Part shown: positions 44,913-53,400 of the stretch, in pieces
Layout of the letters: each line of letters begins with the position of its first letter
Position numbering within the stretch: position 1 is the stretch's first letter
Source: Lachnospiraceae bacterium
GTDB taxonomy: Bacteria; Bacillota; Clostridia; Lachnospirales; Lachnospiraceae
Length of the DNA: 56,004 nucleotides
Reading direction: 5' to 3'
NCBI GenBank assembly: GCA_024693845.1
Contig: JAILKJ010000041.1
Span: 1-56,004 of the forward strand
Position numbers and translations under genes: made by a program
Notes under the pieces: model-generated
What the model was told of the DNA's origin: nothing
Seen by the model: only the letters and a program-made list of their open reading frames with translations
Databases searched by the model: none

Positions 44913-45893
44913 TTATTCCTCCTCCCTTAATACTGAAGTCACCCGCACGGCAAAACGGTCTTTGCTCGTTCCCGGGAGAGCAGTAAATTTCTTGATATTA
45001 CCCACATAGATCGAAAGCTCCTCGTCGACATTGGAGTCGAGCCGGATCACATCTCCCACCTGCAGGTTTGCAAAATCCATTACCGAGACAACGCTCTTGC
45101 CAAGCACCGCTTTCACCGGAATATCGGCTCTGCGGATCATGCTCTCGATAAATTCGGAATAATTCGTCTCATCATCATCCTGCATGGTGGCAAACCAGAA
45201 CTTGGTATTCAGCTTGTCCATCACATCTTCCAGCGTGATAAAAGGAAGGCAGGCATTCATGTACCCTTCCACCGTTCCGATGCGGATCAGCAAGGTTACG
45301 ATGGCGATCATCTCGTTGGGCGCGATGATCTGGGCAAATTGGGGATTGGTCTCGATCCTCTCCATGAAGGGATCGATCTCCACCACGTTCTTCCAGGGTT
45401 CCCTGAGCAGGTTCATGCAGGTCACCATGATCTTATCAATGATCGAAAGCTCGATCTCGGAAAAGTCCCTGTTCTTCTCCAGCGGTTCACCCGCACCACC
45501 CAACATTCGATCCAGGATCGTAAAGGCTATGTTGGTGGAGATCTCCAGCAGTATATTTCCCGAAAGGGGCTTGAAATTCACTACACCCAGCACTACCGGG
45601 TTGGACAGTGCGTTGGTAAACTCGGAAAAAGTTACCGTCTCGGAACTGGCCACTTCCACGGATACCGCTTTTCGCAGATATACGGGTAGGTTCGTGGAAA
45701 GAAGCCGTCCGTAATGCTCGAAAATGATCTCGAGGGTCCTTAAGTGCTCCTTTGAGAACTTGGTGGGCCTCCTGAAATCATAGTCCTTGACTTGTTTTTC
45801 TTTGGAGCTTTCTATCTCCTCAACATCCAGCTCTCCCGTGGACAACGCAGAGAGCAGTGAGTCTATTTCACTTTGGGATAAGACGTCTCCCAC
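44913..45893 (-). CDS. fliM: Flagellar motor switch protein FliM
   Basis: 326 residues: the N-terminal 'DVLSQSEIDSLLSAL' peptide binds CheY-P, then the middle CheC-like domain without phosphatase residues, and a C-terminal SpoA domain. GTG start with AGGTGGTGAG upstream. 64 bases after fliL, with a 16-base palindrome in that gap. Confidence 0.96.
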   Translation of the reverse strand: MGDVLSQSEIDSLLSALSTGELDVEEIESSKEKQVKDYDFRRPTKFSKEHLRTLEIIFEHYGRLLSTNLPVYLRKAVSVEVASSETVTFSEFTNALSNPVVLGVVNFKPLSGNILLEISTNIAFTILDRMLGGAGEPLEKNRDFSEIELSIIDKIMVTCMNLLREPWKNVVEIDPFMERIETNPQFAQIIAPNEMIAIVTLLIRIGTVEGYMNACLPFITLEDVMDKLNTKFWFATMQDDDETNYSEFIESMIRRADIPVKAVLGKSVVSVMDFANLQVGDVIRLDSNVDEELSIYVGNIKKFTALPGTSKDRFAVRVTSVLREEE

Positions 45894-45930
45894 CTTATCT
45901 CACCACCTTCCTGCCGGAATTTATTCGTGT

Positions 45931-45946
45931 CTGCCCGGCCGGGCAG
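45931..45946. repeat. 16-base perfect palindrome between fliL and fliM
   Basis: CTGCCCGGCCGGGCAG is fully self-complementary. As RNA it would form a GC-rich hairpin with little loop and no T-tract. Perhaps an RNA-stability element or chance. Confidence 0.35.
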
Positions 45947-45957
45947 GCGATAGAAGC

Positions 45958-46464
45958 TTACTGTGTTACCAGCTTCTGGAAGGATACATCCGTAATGAAC
46001 TTCGAACCGAAGAGGTTCTGAAGTCTTTGCTTGATATCATTGGATACCACGGAGGAATCCGCTTCTACCTCAGCCTTGGTGTAGGAACCGAAGGCTTCCA
46101 TGATCTCGCTCTTGATCAGACTCTCCCGCTGGGAAACCATGGGCTGATAGGTTGCATAATCCTCATCCTTGGTATTCATGGCGATGGAAAGGGAAACCAT
46201 TGCGTAATGGGATTGGCCCGTTTCATCTGCCTTCAAGAGGATCGTCATCTCATCCGGGATAGCGTAGATATCCAGATCCGTGATGGGGATAGGCGCCTCC
46301 TCTTCCTTCTTCTCGATCTCCAGGTTCAGCACCATTGCAATGCTGTCCACCAGAGCAGCGGTCTTCTTGTTCGTCTGGGTAACGCTGATCATCATCACGG
46401 CAGTCAGTGCCACGTTAACAAGGACCAAAGCAAGGATCAGTACGGATAAAAGATTTCTTTTCAT
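45958..46464 (-). CDS. fliL: Flagellar basal-body-associated protein FliL
   Basis: 168 residues: one N-terminal membrane helix (8-27) and an extracytoplasmic SPFH-like domain ('YAMVSLSIAMN', 'LIKSEIMEAFG'). Supports stator function around MotAB. ATG behind AGGAGAG. Directly after motB (11 bases). Confidence 0.93.
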   Translation of the reverse strand: MKRNLLSVLILALVLVNVALTAVMMISVTQTNKKTAALVDSIAMVLNLEIEKKEEEAPIPITDLDIYAIPDEMTILLKADETGQSHYAMVSLSIAMNTKDEDYATYQPMVSQRESLIKSEIMEAFGSYTKAEVEADSSVVSNDIKQRLQNLFGSKFITDVSFQKLVTQ

Positions 46465-46475
46465 AATGTTCTCTC

Positions 46476-47285
46476 CTAGTAGTTTGCCATTTCTGTAAAG
46501 ATCTTGATCTCCACACGCCTGTTCTTGGCTCTGCCCTCCGGCGTGGAATTGTCCGCTATAGGCTGATACTCACCGCAGCCCGCGTGTCTTAAGTTCGCCG
46601 GATCCAGTCCGGTGGTCTGAATGAAATACTTAAACACCGCAAGGGCACGGAAGCTGGAAAGTGCATCATTACTCTCGAACTTGGAATTATGGATCGGGAC
46701 ATTGTCGGTATGTCCGTCGATCTCAATGGTACTGGTGGCGTACCGGGACAGAAGCTGTCCCACCTTGTCCAGCACAGGGTATGCTTCTTCCTTCAGCTCT
46801 GCGCTTCCCGAATCAAACAAAAATGCTCCGTTCAGATTCAGGGAAACATATTGGGATGTAAAATCAATATCTACCGACTGCTCGAATTCCTGCTCCGAGC
46901 TCTGGCTCTCTTTTACGAATTCTTCGATCTTCTCCACCAGCTCCTCAGCCTCTGCCGTGGATGCCTCCTTGTAAGCTTCCAGAAGGTCGCTTTCCGTTGC
47001 GGTATCCGCACTTTTACCTGTGGAGTTGATGTACTGATCCAATTCATTTAACTGGCTGACTCCGTTGGAGATCAGCAGGCCGTCGCCGATGGCTGTCGCT
47101 CCACCTTCAAAGATCGAGAACGTCTGTGAGAAAGACGCTGCAACCGCTTCAAACTTCTGCGCATCTACCGTCGACATGGAGAAAAGCAACACGAAGAAGC
47201 AAAGGAGCAGGTTCATCAGATCCGAGAATGTGGCCATCCACGCCGGCGCCCCCGCCGGCGGCGGATCTTCTTTACGTTTGGCCAT
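46476..47285 (-). CDS. motB: Flagellar stator protein MotB (PomB-like)
   Basis: 269 residues: a single helix with the ion-binding aspartate D22 in 'PAWMATFSDLMNLLLCFFVL', a plug/linker rich in Glu and Ser (about 95-150), and an OmpA-like peptidoglycan-binding domain ('IEIDGHTDNVPI', 'GRAKNRRVEIKI'). The helix sequence, including the Cys, resembles sodium-type PomB. Overlaps motA by one base. Confidence 0.95.
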   Translation of the reverse strand: MAKRKEDPPPAGAPAWMATFSDLMNLLLCFFVLLFSMSTVDAQKFEAVAASFSQTFSIFEGGATAIGDGLLISNGVSQLNELDQYINSTGKSADTATESDLLEAYKEASTAEAEELVEKIEEFVKESQSSEQEFEQSVDIDFTSQYVSLNLNGAFLFDSGSAELKEEAYPVLDKVGQLLSRYATSTIEIDGHTDNVPIHNSKFESNDALSSFRALAVFKYFIQTTGLDPANLRHAGCGEYQPIADNSTPEGRAKNRRVEIKIFTEMANY

Positions 47286-48070
47286 TATTCGTCACCACCT
47301 TCACCCGAAGGACGATCCTTAGGTGCGAGGAAGGATTTGAGCTTCTCCTCGATAACCCTGGGGTTCTCGCCCGCCTGAATAGATAACAGGCCTTCGATCA
47401 TGATGGTCTTGACCTGTATTTCAATATCGTTGTCAACCTTCAGCTTGGATGCCACCGGGGTGCAGATCCAGTTTGCAAGCAGGGATCCGTACAAGGTGGT
47501 CAGGAGTGCAACGGCCATAGCGGGGCCGATGGCTGCCGCATCCGAAAGGTTCTGCAGCATGTTAACCAGACCGATCAGGGTTCCGATCATACCGAAAGCG
47601 GGACCGCCCGCTCCCAGGTCGCTCCAGAAACCGATCCTGGTCTTATGTCTGTCCTCGGTGGAATACAGCTCCGTCTCCAGGATGCCTCGTACCAGCTCCG
47701 GATCGGTACCGTCTACCACCAGCATGATTCCTTTTTTCATAAATGCGTCATCCAGATCCGCTGCCGCCTCTTCCAGGGAAAGAAGGCCTTCCTTACGGGC
47801 GGTGTTGGAAAGATCGATGATCTTGCTGATGATCTGGATCTCGTCTATCTCAGGTGTCTTGAGGATCAGCGTGAACGATTTCAGTCCGCCGATGAAGTCC
47901 GCCATGGTATTGGCTGCCATCTGACATGCAAAAGCACCCCCAAAGGTGATCAGTGCCGAGGGGGCATCCATAAAGTTTTTCATGGCGGCGAAGCCCGAGT
48001 CGCCGGAAACGATACCGAAAACGACCAGAACCAGGGCAACGACCAAACCAATAATTGACGCTAAATCCAA
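47285..48070 (-). CDS. motA: Flagellar stator protein MotA (PomA-like)
   Basis: 261 residues, four helices, cytoplasmic loop with 'KKGIMLVVDGTDPELVR', third and fourth helices 'GMIGTLIGLVNML' and 'AVALLTTLYGSLLANW'. Length and sequence pattern fit PomA-like stators. It starts with TTG (48070) behind GTAGGTG at good spacing; no ATG is available. It is the first gene after the flgE terminator and has its own promoter. Confidence 0.95.
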   Translation of the reverse strand: MDLASIIGLVVALVLVVFGIVSGDSGFAAMKNFMDAPSALITFGGAFACQMAANTMADFIGGLKSFTLILKTPEIDEIQIISKIIDLSNTARKEGLLSLEEAAADLDDAFMKKGIMLVVDGTDPELVRGILETELYSTEDRHKTRIGFWSDLGAGGPAFGMIGTLIGLVNMLQNLSDAAAIGPAMAVALLTTLYGSLLANWICTPVASKLKVDNDIEIQVKTIMIEGLLSIQAGENPRVIEEKLKSFLAPKDRPSGEGGDE

Positions 48071-48125
48071 AACAAATCACCTACTTCTTTTTCGTTTACA
48101 TAAAAATACACACTATTACTTCATA

Positions 48126-48154
48126 ATTGTACTAGATTTTATGTCGCTTGTCTA
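48126..48154 (-). promoter_or_regulatory. Sigma-A promoter of motA and downstream genes
   Basis: On the minus strand TAGACA (48154-48149), 17-base spacer, TACAAT (48131-48126). The gap upstream also holds an AT-rich stretch and an inverted repeat, TATCTG...CAGATA (48215-48240), nested around CTGAC/GTCAG. No sigma-28 consensus is seen here. Confidence 0.75.
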
Positions 48155-48250
48155 CAAACTTTTGTGAAAAATGCATAATATTAAGGATTCTGACACAAAA
48201 TATAGTATGTGACCTATCTGCTCTGACTATTTGTCAGATAATTCTGTTTG

Positions 48251-48297
48251 GAAAAAAATAAGAGCGGCCAGCAAGTGTAGCTTGCGCCGCTCTTATT
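48251..48297 (-). terminator. Strong terminator after flgE
   Basis: On the minus strand a 12-bp stem (48286-48297 with 48257-48268, core AAGAGCGGC/GCCGCTCTT) capped by a second GCAAG/CTTGC stem, followed by seven T. It starts about 20 bases after the flgE stop and should end or reduce transcription from the fliG side. Confidence 0.88.
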
Positions 48298-48317
48298 TCA
48301 CCGATTTGCACGGCTCA

Positions 48318-49673
48318 TTATCTCTTCAGGTTTACAAGTTCCTCCAGCAGTGTATCCGATACGGTAATGATACGGGAGTTTGCCTGGAAACCACGCTGGG
48401 TGGTGATCATTTCCGTAAACTCTGCGGAAAGGTCTACGTTACTCATTTCCAGTACGCCGGTGTTCATGTATCCGCCGTCGGAGGTGATGTCAAGTCCGAT
48501 GCCGTCAAACTCACCGGAGTTCAGGGTTGAGGTGTAGAGGTTGTCTCCTTCCTTCTCAAGACCGGAAGCGTTGGAGAACTTCGCTACTGCGATCTGGCCC
48601 AGGAGCTTGGTCTGGCCGTTATCGTAAGATGCATAGATCTTACCGTCGGTCTGAACGGAAATGCCGCTCATCTGGCCGAGACGACGGCCGGTATTTTTAC
48701 CCTCACGGTCACCGGTAACGGTACCGATGGTGCTGACCTTGTTGTTGTTGTAGTTGGTGGAAGGCGAGAAGTCGATGTCGATATTCTCGAATGCGGAAGT
48801 GGTATCACCGTCTGCCTTCAGCTTCAGGGTAAGGGAAGGGATGGGTGTGGGAGGTACGCCCGTTCCTGCTTCCACGCCGTTTACGCTCTTCAGAACACCG
48901 GTAGCGGTATCATACTGAAGGGTGTTTACGCCACTGCCCAGTACCATGTCATCGGTCTTAACGGAGTTGCCTGCGGTATCATACAGATCCTTCAGCTCAA
49001 CCGTGTACTTGCCTTCATCTGCCGTAGCCTTCATGGAAAGCTTTGCGGTGTAGGTATAACCCTTGTTGTCATACAGACTCAGGGAGATGATCCTTCCGGC
49101 TTCGGTATTCACGGATGCATCGTTCTTGTCGATGATACCGGAAACATAAGCTGCCGTGGTTGCCTCAGGGGGATAGGTCAGGTTATCAGCATCCATAACC
49201 TTCAGGGGCTGTACCAGGTCGGGTTTGATCTTGCCGCTGGTGGAATCAACGCCCCATCCCATTACATTATATCCGTTGGAACTCATTGCCAGGTTGCCGG
49301 CTGCATCCACATAGAAAGAACCGTCTCTGGTAAAGAAGTTCGTCGCGCCATCATTTACGATGAAGAAGGAATCACCCGTGATACGAACATCGAAGGGGTT
49401 ACCCGTTGACTGGGAAGAACCTGCTGTTTCGATGTTGACCTTGGTAGCACCGCTCTTAACACCGAGACCGACCTGGCGGGCATTGACACCGGCCTTACCG
49501 CCCTCGCTGGGACCCGATGCGTTCTGGGTTGTCTGATACATCAGCTCGGAAAAAGTAACTGACTGAGACTTGTAAGAAGTGGTATTTACGTTAGCGATGT
49601 TGTTACCGATAACGTCCATCTTGATCTGGTGTGTTTTCAGACCCGTAACGCCTGAATATAGTGATCTCATCAT
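48318..49673 (-). CDS. flgE: Flagellar hook protein FlgE
   Basis: 451 residues: the rod/hook N-terminus 'MMRSLYSGVTGLKTHQIKMD', 'VIGNNIANVNTTSYK', the FlgE central domains, and the C-terminal coiled 'MITTQRGFQANSRIITVSDT'. Exported by the gate encoded to the left. 51 bases after flgD; the small chaperone-like gene usually found between them is missing. Confidence 0.96.
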   Translation of the reverse strand: MMRSLYSGVTGLKTHQIKMDVIGNNIANVNTTSYKSQSVTFSELMYQTTQNASGPSEGGKAGVNARQVGLGVKSGATKVNIETAGSSQSTGNPFDVRITGDSFFIVNDGATNFFTRDGSFYVDAAGNLAMSSNGYNVMGWGVDSTSGKIKPDLVQPLKVMDADNLTYPPEATTAAYVSGIIDKNDASVNTEAGRIISLSLYDNKGYTYTAKLSMKATADEGKYTVELKDLYDTAGNSVKTDDMVLGSGVNTLQYDTATGVLKSVNGVEAGTGVPPTPIPSLTLKLKADGDTTSAFENIDIDFSPSTNYNNNKVSTIGTVTGDREGKNTGRRLGQMSGISVQTDGKIYASYDNGQTKLLGQIAVAKFSNASGLEKEGDNLYTSTLNSGEFDGIGLDITSDGGYMNTGVLEMSNVDLSAEFTEMITTQRGFQANSRIITVSDTLLEELVNLKR

Positions 49674-49724
49674 AAGGCACTGCCCTCCTGTTTCTTTTTT
49701 GTTCTGTGATCAGGCTTCCGTGCC

Positions 49725-50420
49725 TTACTGCTCCTGAGTACCTTCCGTGGTATCATCGCTGTTATTATCATTATCGGCATTTTGGTTCAACTCATTAACC
49801 ATCTGCCGCATTTTTTCAACATAATTCTCGATCACCGACTTCTCATCCGATGTGAGGAAGCTCTTCTGATAGGTACTCATGGCATCATAGACCTTGCCGA
49901 TGTTCTCCACTCTCTCGCGATCCGTAAAGGTAAGCTTTTCCGGTTCCGGCAGCTTGCCTACCTCGGACAAAAGTGCTTTTGCGATATCCATGGCATCCAG
50001 GTAAGCCTGGTCGCAGACATGGGTCACATCATCCAGAGAATACAGGGAATCGTTGACGGACAAAAGCGCTTTGCCGTTTTCGTATTTCACGTAATCCACC
50101 TTGCCCATGATCGTTGACTCCAGACCACTGTCGGAAACGGTGGTGATCTCAACCGTCTGACCCACAAGGGAGGATGCTCTGGACAGATCCATGTTCTGGC
50201 TCATATTCTGCATCTGCTCTACCTCGGAGAAGGTGGCATACTGTGCGACATATTCGGTATTGGAGGTGGGCTCCAGGGGATCCTGGTACTTCATCTGTGC
50301 TACGAGAAGCTGCAGAAAATCGTCCTTCCCCATGGTACTGCCGCCCTTGGTATCCTTGGAAGAGGATACGGTGGACTGTGCACTTAAAACGCCGTCTGTT
50401 ACGCTTGCTGTTACGCTCAT
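49725..50420 (-). CDS. flgD: Hook cap/scaffold protein FlgD
   Basis: 231 residues: 'MGKDDFLQLLVAQMKYQDPL' and 'EPTSNTEYVAQYATFSEVEQ' are the family signature, followed by a short FlgD core and a helical, Asp/Asn-rich C-terminal tail. ATG behind AAGGAGGAAT. Caps the growing hook. Confidence 0.95.
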   Translation of the reverse strand: MSVTASVTDGVLSAQSTVSSSKDTKGGSTMGKDDFLQLLVAQMKYQDPLEPTSNTEYVAQYATFSEVEQMQNMSQNMDLSRASSLVGQTVEITTVSDSGLESTIMGKVDYVKYENGKALLSVNDSLYSLDDVTHVCDQAYLDAMDIAKALLSEVGKLPEPEKLTFTDRERVENIGKVYDAMSTYQKSFLTSDEKSVIENYVEKMRQMVNELNQNADNDNNSDDTTEGTQEQ

Positions 50421-50443
50421 TCGGATTCCTCCTTCTATCTGTC

Positions 50444-51949
50444 TTACGCCTGGAAGTTCAGTCTGTTACCGCCCATGCGCATCATTTCCACTTCCAGTCT
50501 CTCCGCATCGCTCATCTGCTCCTGTTCCTCATCGGGAAGCTCGTTCAGATCCAGGATACGGCGGGAAGAACGAAGGCCTTTTACGCTGTCGGCCTGCTCC
50601 TCACTTCTCTGCTCCTGCTGTCGCGCATCCTGCTCAAGATTCTCCTCAAGCTGATGACCCGCAACCGCTACTTCAATGGCATCTACCTTCATGCCCTGCT
50701 CCACAAGGGCATCTCTCAGCATACCCAGCTGGCTTTCCAGTGCCGCCCTTACTGCCTCATCGGAAGCTGTCAGCTGTCCGCGGATCACTCCGTTGTCGGA
50801 CTCCAGCTGTAGGCGGATGGTACCTAAGTTAGCGGGGTTTAACATCATCTCGATCCCGGTAAGCTTCTCGGACTGGTTAACCTTGGCATACTCGGCGATC
50901 TGATCGATGATCTGTCTTGTCTTCTGTGCGTCGAAGCTTTCCTCCAGGCGGTCAGCTACAGGTCTTACTTCTGCATTCTGGGCTGCCGGCTCCTTAACGG
51001 TCTGCTGGGAAAGATCCGCGCTCTGTGTGTTCTGACGACTGCTCTTTGTATCCCTGCCGCCTCTTGTATCCTGCTTATCACCGGACTCTTCCGGCTTTGC
51101 TACCGTTTCCGCTGCAGGCGCCTGCGCCGCCTTATCAACCGGCTCGGCCTCTGCTTCGATACCGGTATCCTTTGTATCTCTTTCCACTTTGACGGTCTCT
51201 GCAACGGGAGCCTGAACCACGGGCTGCTCTACCTTCTCAACCGTCTCCGTAAAGCTTACGGGAACTGTCGTTTCAGCCGCCTCCGCTGCCTGAGCCTTAA
51301 TGGCATCCGTCAGCTCCTCCACGCTGATCCCCAGGTCCGCTGCCGCATCTTCAAGACTCTTTCCAACCTCTGCGCTTAAAGAAGTGACCAGATCCGTCAT
51401 CTCTTCGCTCATGACGATGTCTGCCTGATCCACATTCTCAAGAGCCGCATACAGGTCGGCCATATTGCCGGACTGCATCAGATCGGACACACTAAGATCC
51501 AGCTCGCCGATCACATCCGCCACTTCCTGGGCCGGGATCTGCAGCCGGTCTGCAATGATCTGGGTCAAAACCTCCGCGATCTGTCCGATCTCCTCGTCGG
51601 AGATCTCTTTTTCAACAGTATCGTTTTTGGTATCAACGTTGTTTTTATCGGATACCTCTTTGGTATCCTGCTTATCTGTCGTTTTGGTTTCGGCAGCAGG
51701 CTGCTTCCTCTCAACCTTGGTGCTGCTCGTTTCTTTTACGCTGCTCTCCTCAGCCTTAGATACGTCCTTGCGGTCATTCCCAAGGCCTGAGGTAAGGTTC
51801 ATCAGATCCTTCTCGGACTGTTCACCCGCTTCCTGCGCCTGCTTCATAATCTCGGAAAAGCCGCTGCCTTCCGAAGCAGCCGTTCCCTGGGGAGCCATGC
51901 CCTGCAATGCCGTAGCGGATGCGAATCTCACATCATTTATTTTTGCCAT
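50444..51949 (-). CDS. fliK: Hook-length control protein FliK
   Basis: 501 residues. A long low-complexity N-terminal ruler region (Glu, Lys, Thr, Ala rich; about 1-360) and the conserved Flg_hook domain (about 370-460; 'IEMMLNPANLGTIRLQLESD', 'LRDALVEQGMKVDAIEVAV'). ATG behind GGAGGTTTAT. Sets hook length and triggers the FlhB switch. Confidence 0.93.
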   Translation of the reverse strand: MAKINDVRFASATALQGMAPQGTAASEGSGFSEIMKQAQEAGEQSEKDLMNLTSGLGNDRKDVSKAEESSVKETSSTKVERKQPAAETKTTDKQDTKEVSDKNNVDTKNDTVEKEISDEEIGQIAEVLTQIIADRLQIPAQEVADVIGELDLSVSDLMQSGNMADLYAALENVDQADIVMSEEMTDLVTSLSAEVGKSLEDAAADLGISVEELTDAIKAQAAEAAETTVPVSFTETVEKVEQPVVQAPVAETVKVERDTKDTGIEAEAEPVDKAAQAPAAETVAKPEESGDKQDTRGGRDTKSSRQNTQSADLSQQTVKEPAAQNAEVRPVADRLEESFDAQKTRQIIDQIAEYAKVNQSEKLTGIEMMLNPANLGTIRLQLESDNGVIRGQLTASDEAVRAALESQLGMLRDALVEQGMKVDAIEVAVAGHQLEENLEQDARQQEQRSEEQADSVKGLRSSRRILDLNELPDEEQEQMSDAERLEVEMMRMGGNRLNFQA

Positions 51950-52030
51950 ATAAACCTCCGGCCGCGTACGTCCATGTACTTTGAAATTTCACCTCTTGTA
52001 CCATATACATCGGCAAAAAGATGAAAAACC

Positions 52031-52909
52031 TTAACTCTTGGGATCCATGATCTTTGTGATCCTTGCCGCGATCTCCGCATCCATGACTCCCAGGATCTTT
52101 CCCCGATCCTCCGGTGTCATGATGGAAAGGATCCTGGCTACCAGATCCAGGTTACCCGTCATCTCTTCAAAAATGGCCGCCGCCTGTTTCGGCTTCATCT
52201 CGGAGTAAGCCTGTGCATACTCCTTGATCTCATTGGTCTCCTCCTGCTCACGGACCACCTCTTTGTAAAGAGCCTCCGCCGTTGCCGGATCCATGGACTC
52301 ATAATACTTCACATATTCTTCAGCACCGGGGCCCTTGTCCGCATAGACCACTTCTTCGTAGAACTCGTTCTTGATCTTCTGGAATTCCACCTGCTTGTCT
52401 TCAAAGGTCTTCAGTCTTGCGATCTCCGCCCTAAGCTGCTCCATGGTGGCAGCATCCTGCTCGCTTTTGGTGTTGGCGCTGTCCAGCTGCAGCTGCAGGG
52501 ACTTAACCTGTGCCACCGCATCCTCCAGGCTGCTGTAGCCGGCAGTCACATCCTCAGCCTCCTCCGTTCCCGGAAGAGCTGCAGAGGGAAGGATCTTGTT
52601 GACCATGGGTACGTCCTTTAAAAGCGGCGTCATCACGTTCGTTCCGAAACCGCCCACATCCAGTTTGATCAAAAGTGCCAGGATCGCCAGCCAGATAATG
52701 ATGATCATCAGCGTTACGATGGCAATGGAGATGGGATGCCCGTCGGAATCCGGATCGATATTGGCTTCCTCGGCTGCCAGCTCCTTGGCGCGGCGCTTGG
52801 CTTCCTTCTTCTGTGCCTTCTGCTCGGCTTTGAATTTTTTCTTTTCTTCCTTGACGCGCTTCCGTTCCTCTTCCTGATTAACCGGCGCCATCACTTCATT
52901 GTCTGCCAT
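52031..52909 (-). CDS. MotE/YlxF-like flagellar protein (MgtE N-terminal-like domain)
   Basis: About 292 residues: basic N-terminus (many Lys), one membrane helix (about 60-82), a coiled coil (about 130-175) and a C-terminal MgtE-N-like helical domain ('YYESMDPATAEALYKE', 'MKPKQAAAIFEEMTGN', 'IMTPEDRGKILGVMDAE'). I use the ATG at 52909 because GGAGG sits seven bases upstream; the ATG at 52915 is too close. Known from other Firmicutes as a chaperone-like partner in stator/basal-body assembly. Confidence 0.85.
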   Translation of the reverse strand: MADNEVMAPVNQEEERKRVKEEKKKFKAEQKAQKKEAKRRAKELAAEEANIDPDSDGHPISIAIVTLMIIIIWLAILALLIKLDVGGFGTNVMTPLLKDVPMVNKILPSAALPGTEEAEDVTAGYSSLEDAVAQVKSLQLQLDSANTKSEQDAATMEQLRAEIARLKTFEDKQVEFQKIKNEFYEEVVYADKGPGAEEYVKYYESMDPATAEALYKEVVREQEETNEIKEYAQAYSEMKPKQAAAIFEEMTGNLDLVARILSIMTPEDRGKILGVMDAEIAARITKIMDPKS

Positions 52910-52911
52910 AT

Positions 52912-53370
52912 TCATTCCTCCCCGGCCATCCTGCGGCCGTAGGTATAACTCGTCAGCTGATCGATCTGCTTGCTCTCATCAGCCTTTTCTTCCCGCAAAA
53001 ACTCCTGAAACTCTCTCTCCTTCAGGATCTCATGGGTCTTGCGGTCCTTCATGATCTCCACCATGGCAATGCGCCTCTGCTCCAGGATATCCTCGGCTCT
53101 TTTGATCGCCTCCCGCTGATCGGCCATAGCCTCCTTGTGGATCTCTATGCTCTTTTTGCTGTCTTCTATATCCCGGATGTTTAAGGAATCCTCCTGCACC
53201 AGGCGGCGTGCTTCATCCTCCAGCCAGATGGCATGCTGCTTCATCTCTTCCAGCTTTTCTTCCTCTTCCAGGAGACGAAGGTTAGCAGCCGCATACTCAT
53301 TCTTGGCCTGTGTCTCAAGCTTCTCCTTCACAGTGAGGATATTCTGCATCCGATAACGAAACCTGGCCAT
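52912..53370 (-). CDS. fliJ: Flagellar export chaperone FliJ
   Basis: 152 residues, almost entirely coiled coil ('MARFRYRMQNILTVKEKLET'), as in FliJ, the stalk of the FliI ATPase. ATG behind GAGGAGAAAAA. 30 bases downstream of fliI. Confidence 0.93.
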   Translation of the reverse strand: MARFRYRMQNILTVKEKLETQAKNEYAAANLRLLEEEEKLEEMKQHAIWLEDEARRLVQEDSLNIRDIEDSKKSIEIHKEAMADQREAIKRAEDILEQRRIAMVEIMKDRKTHEILKEREFQEFLREEKADESKQIDQLTSYTYGRRMAGEE

Positions 53371-53400
53371 TTTTTCTCCTCAGTAAGCCTCTGCCCGATC

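Noticed and set aside
48071-48250. Sigma-28 promoter before motA
   Set aside because: No TAAA/GCCGATAA-like pair with proper spacing; the sigma-A match is much better.
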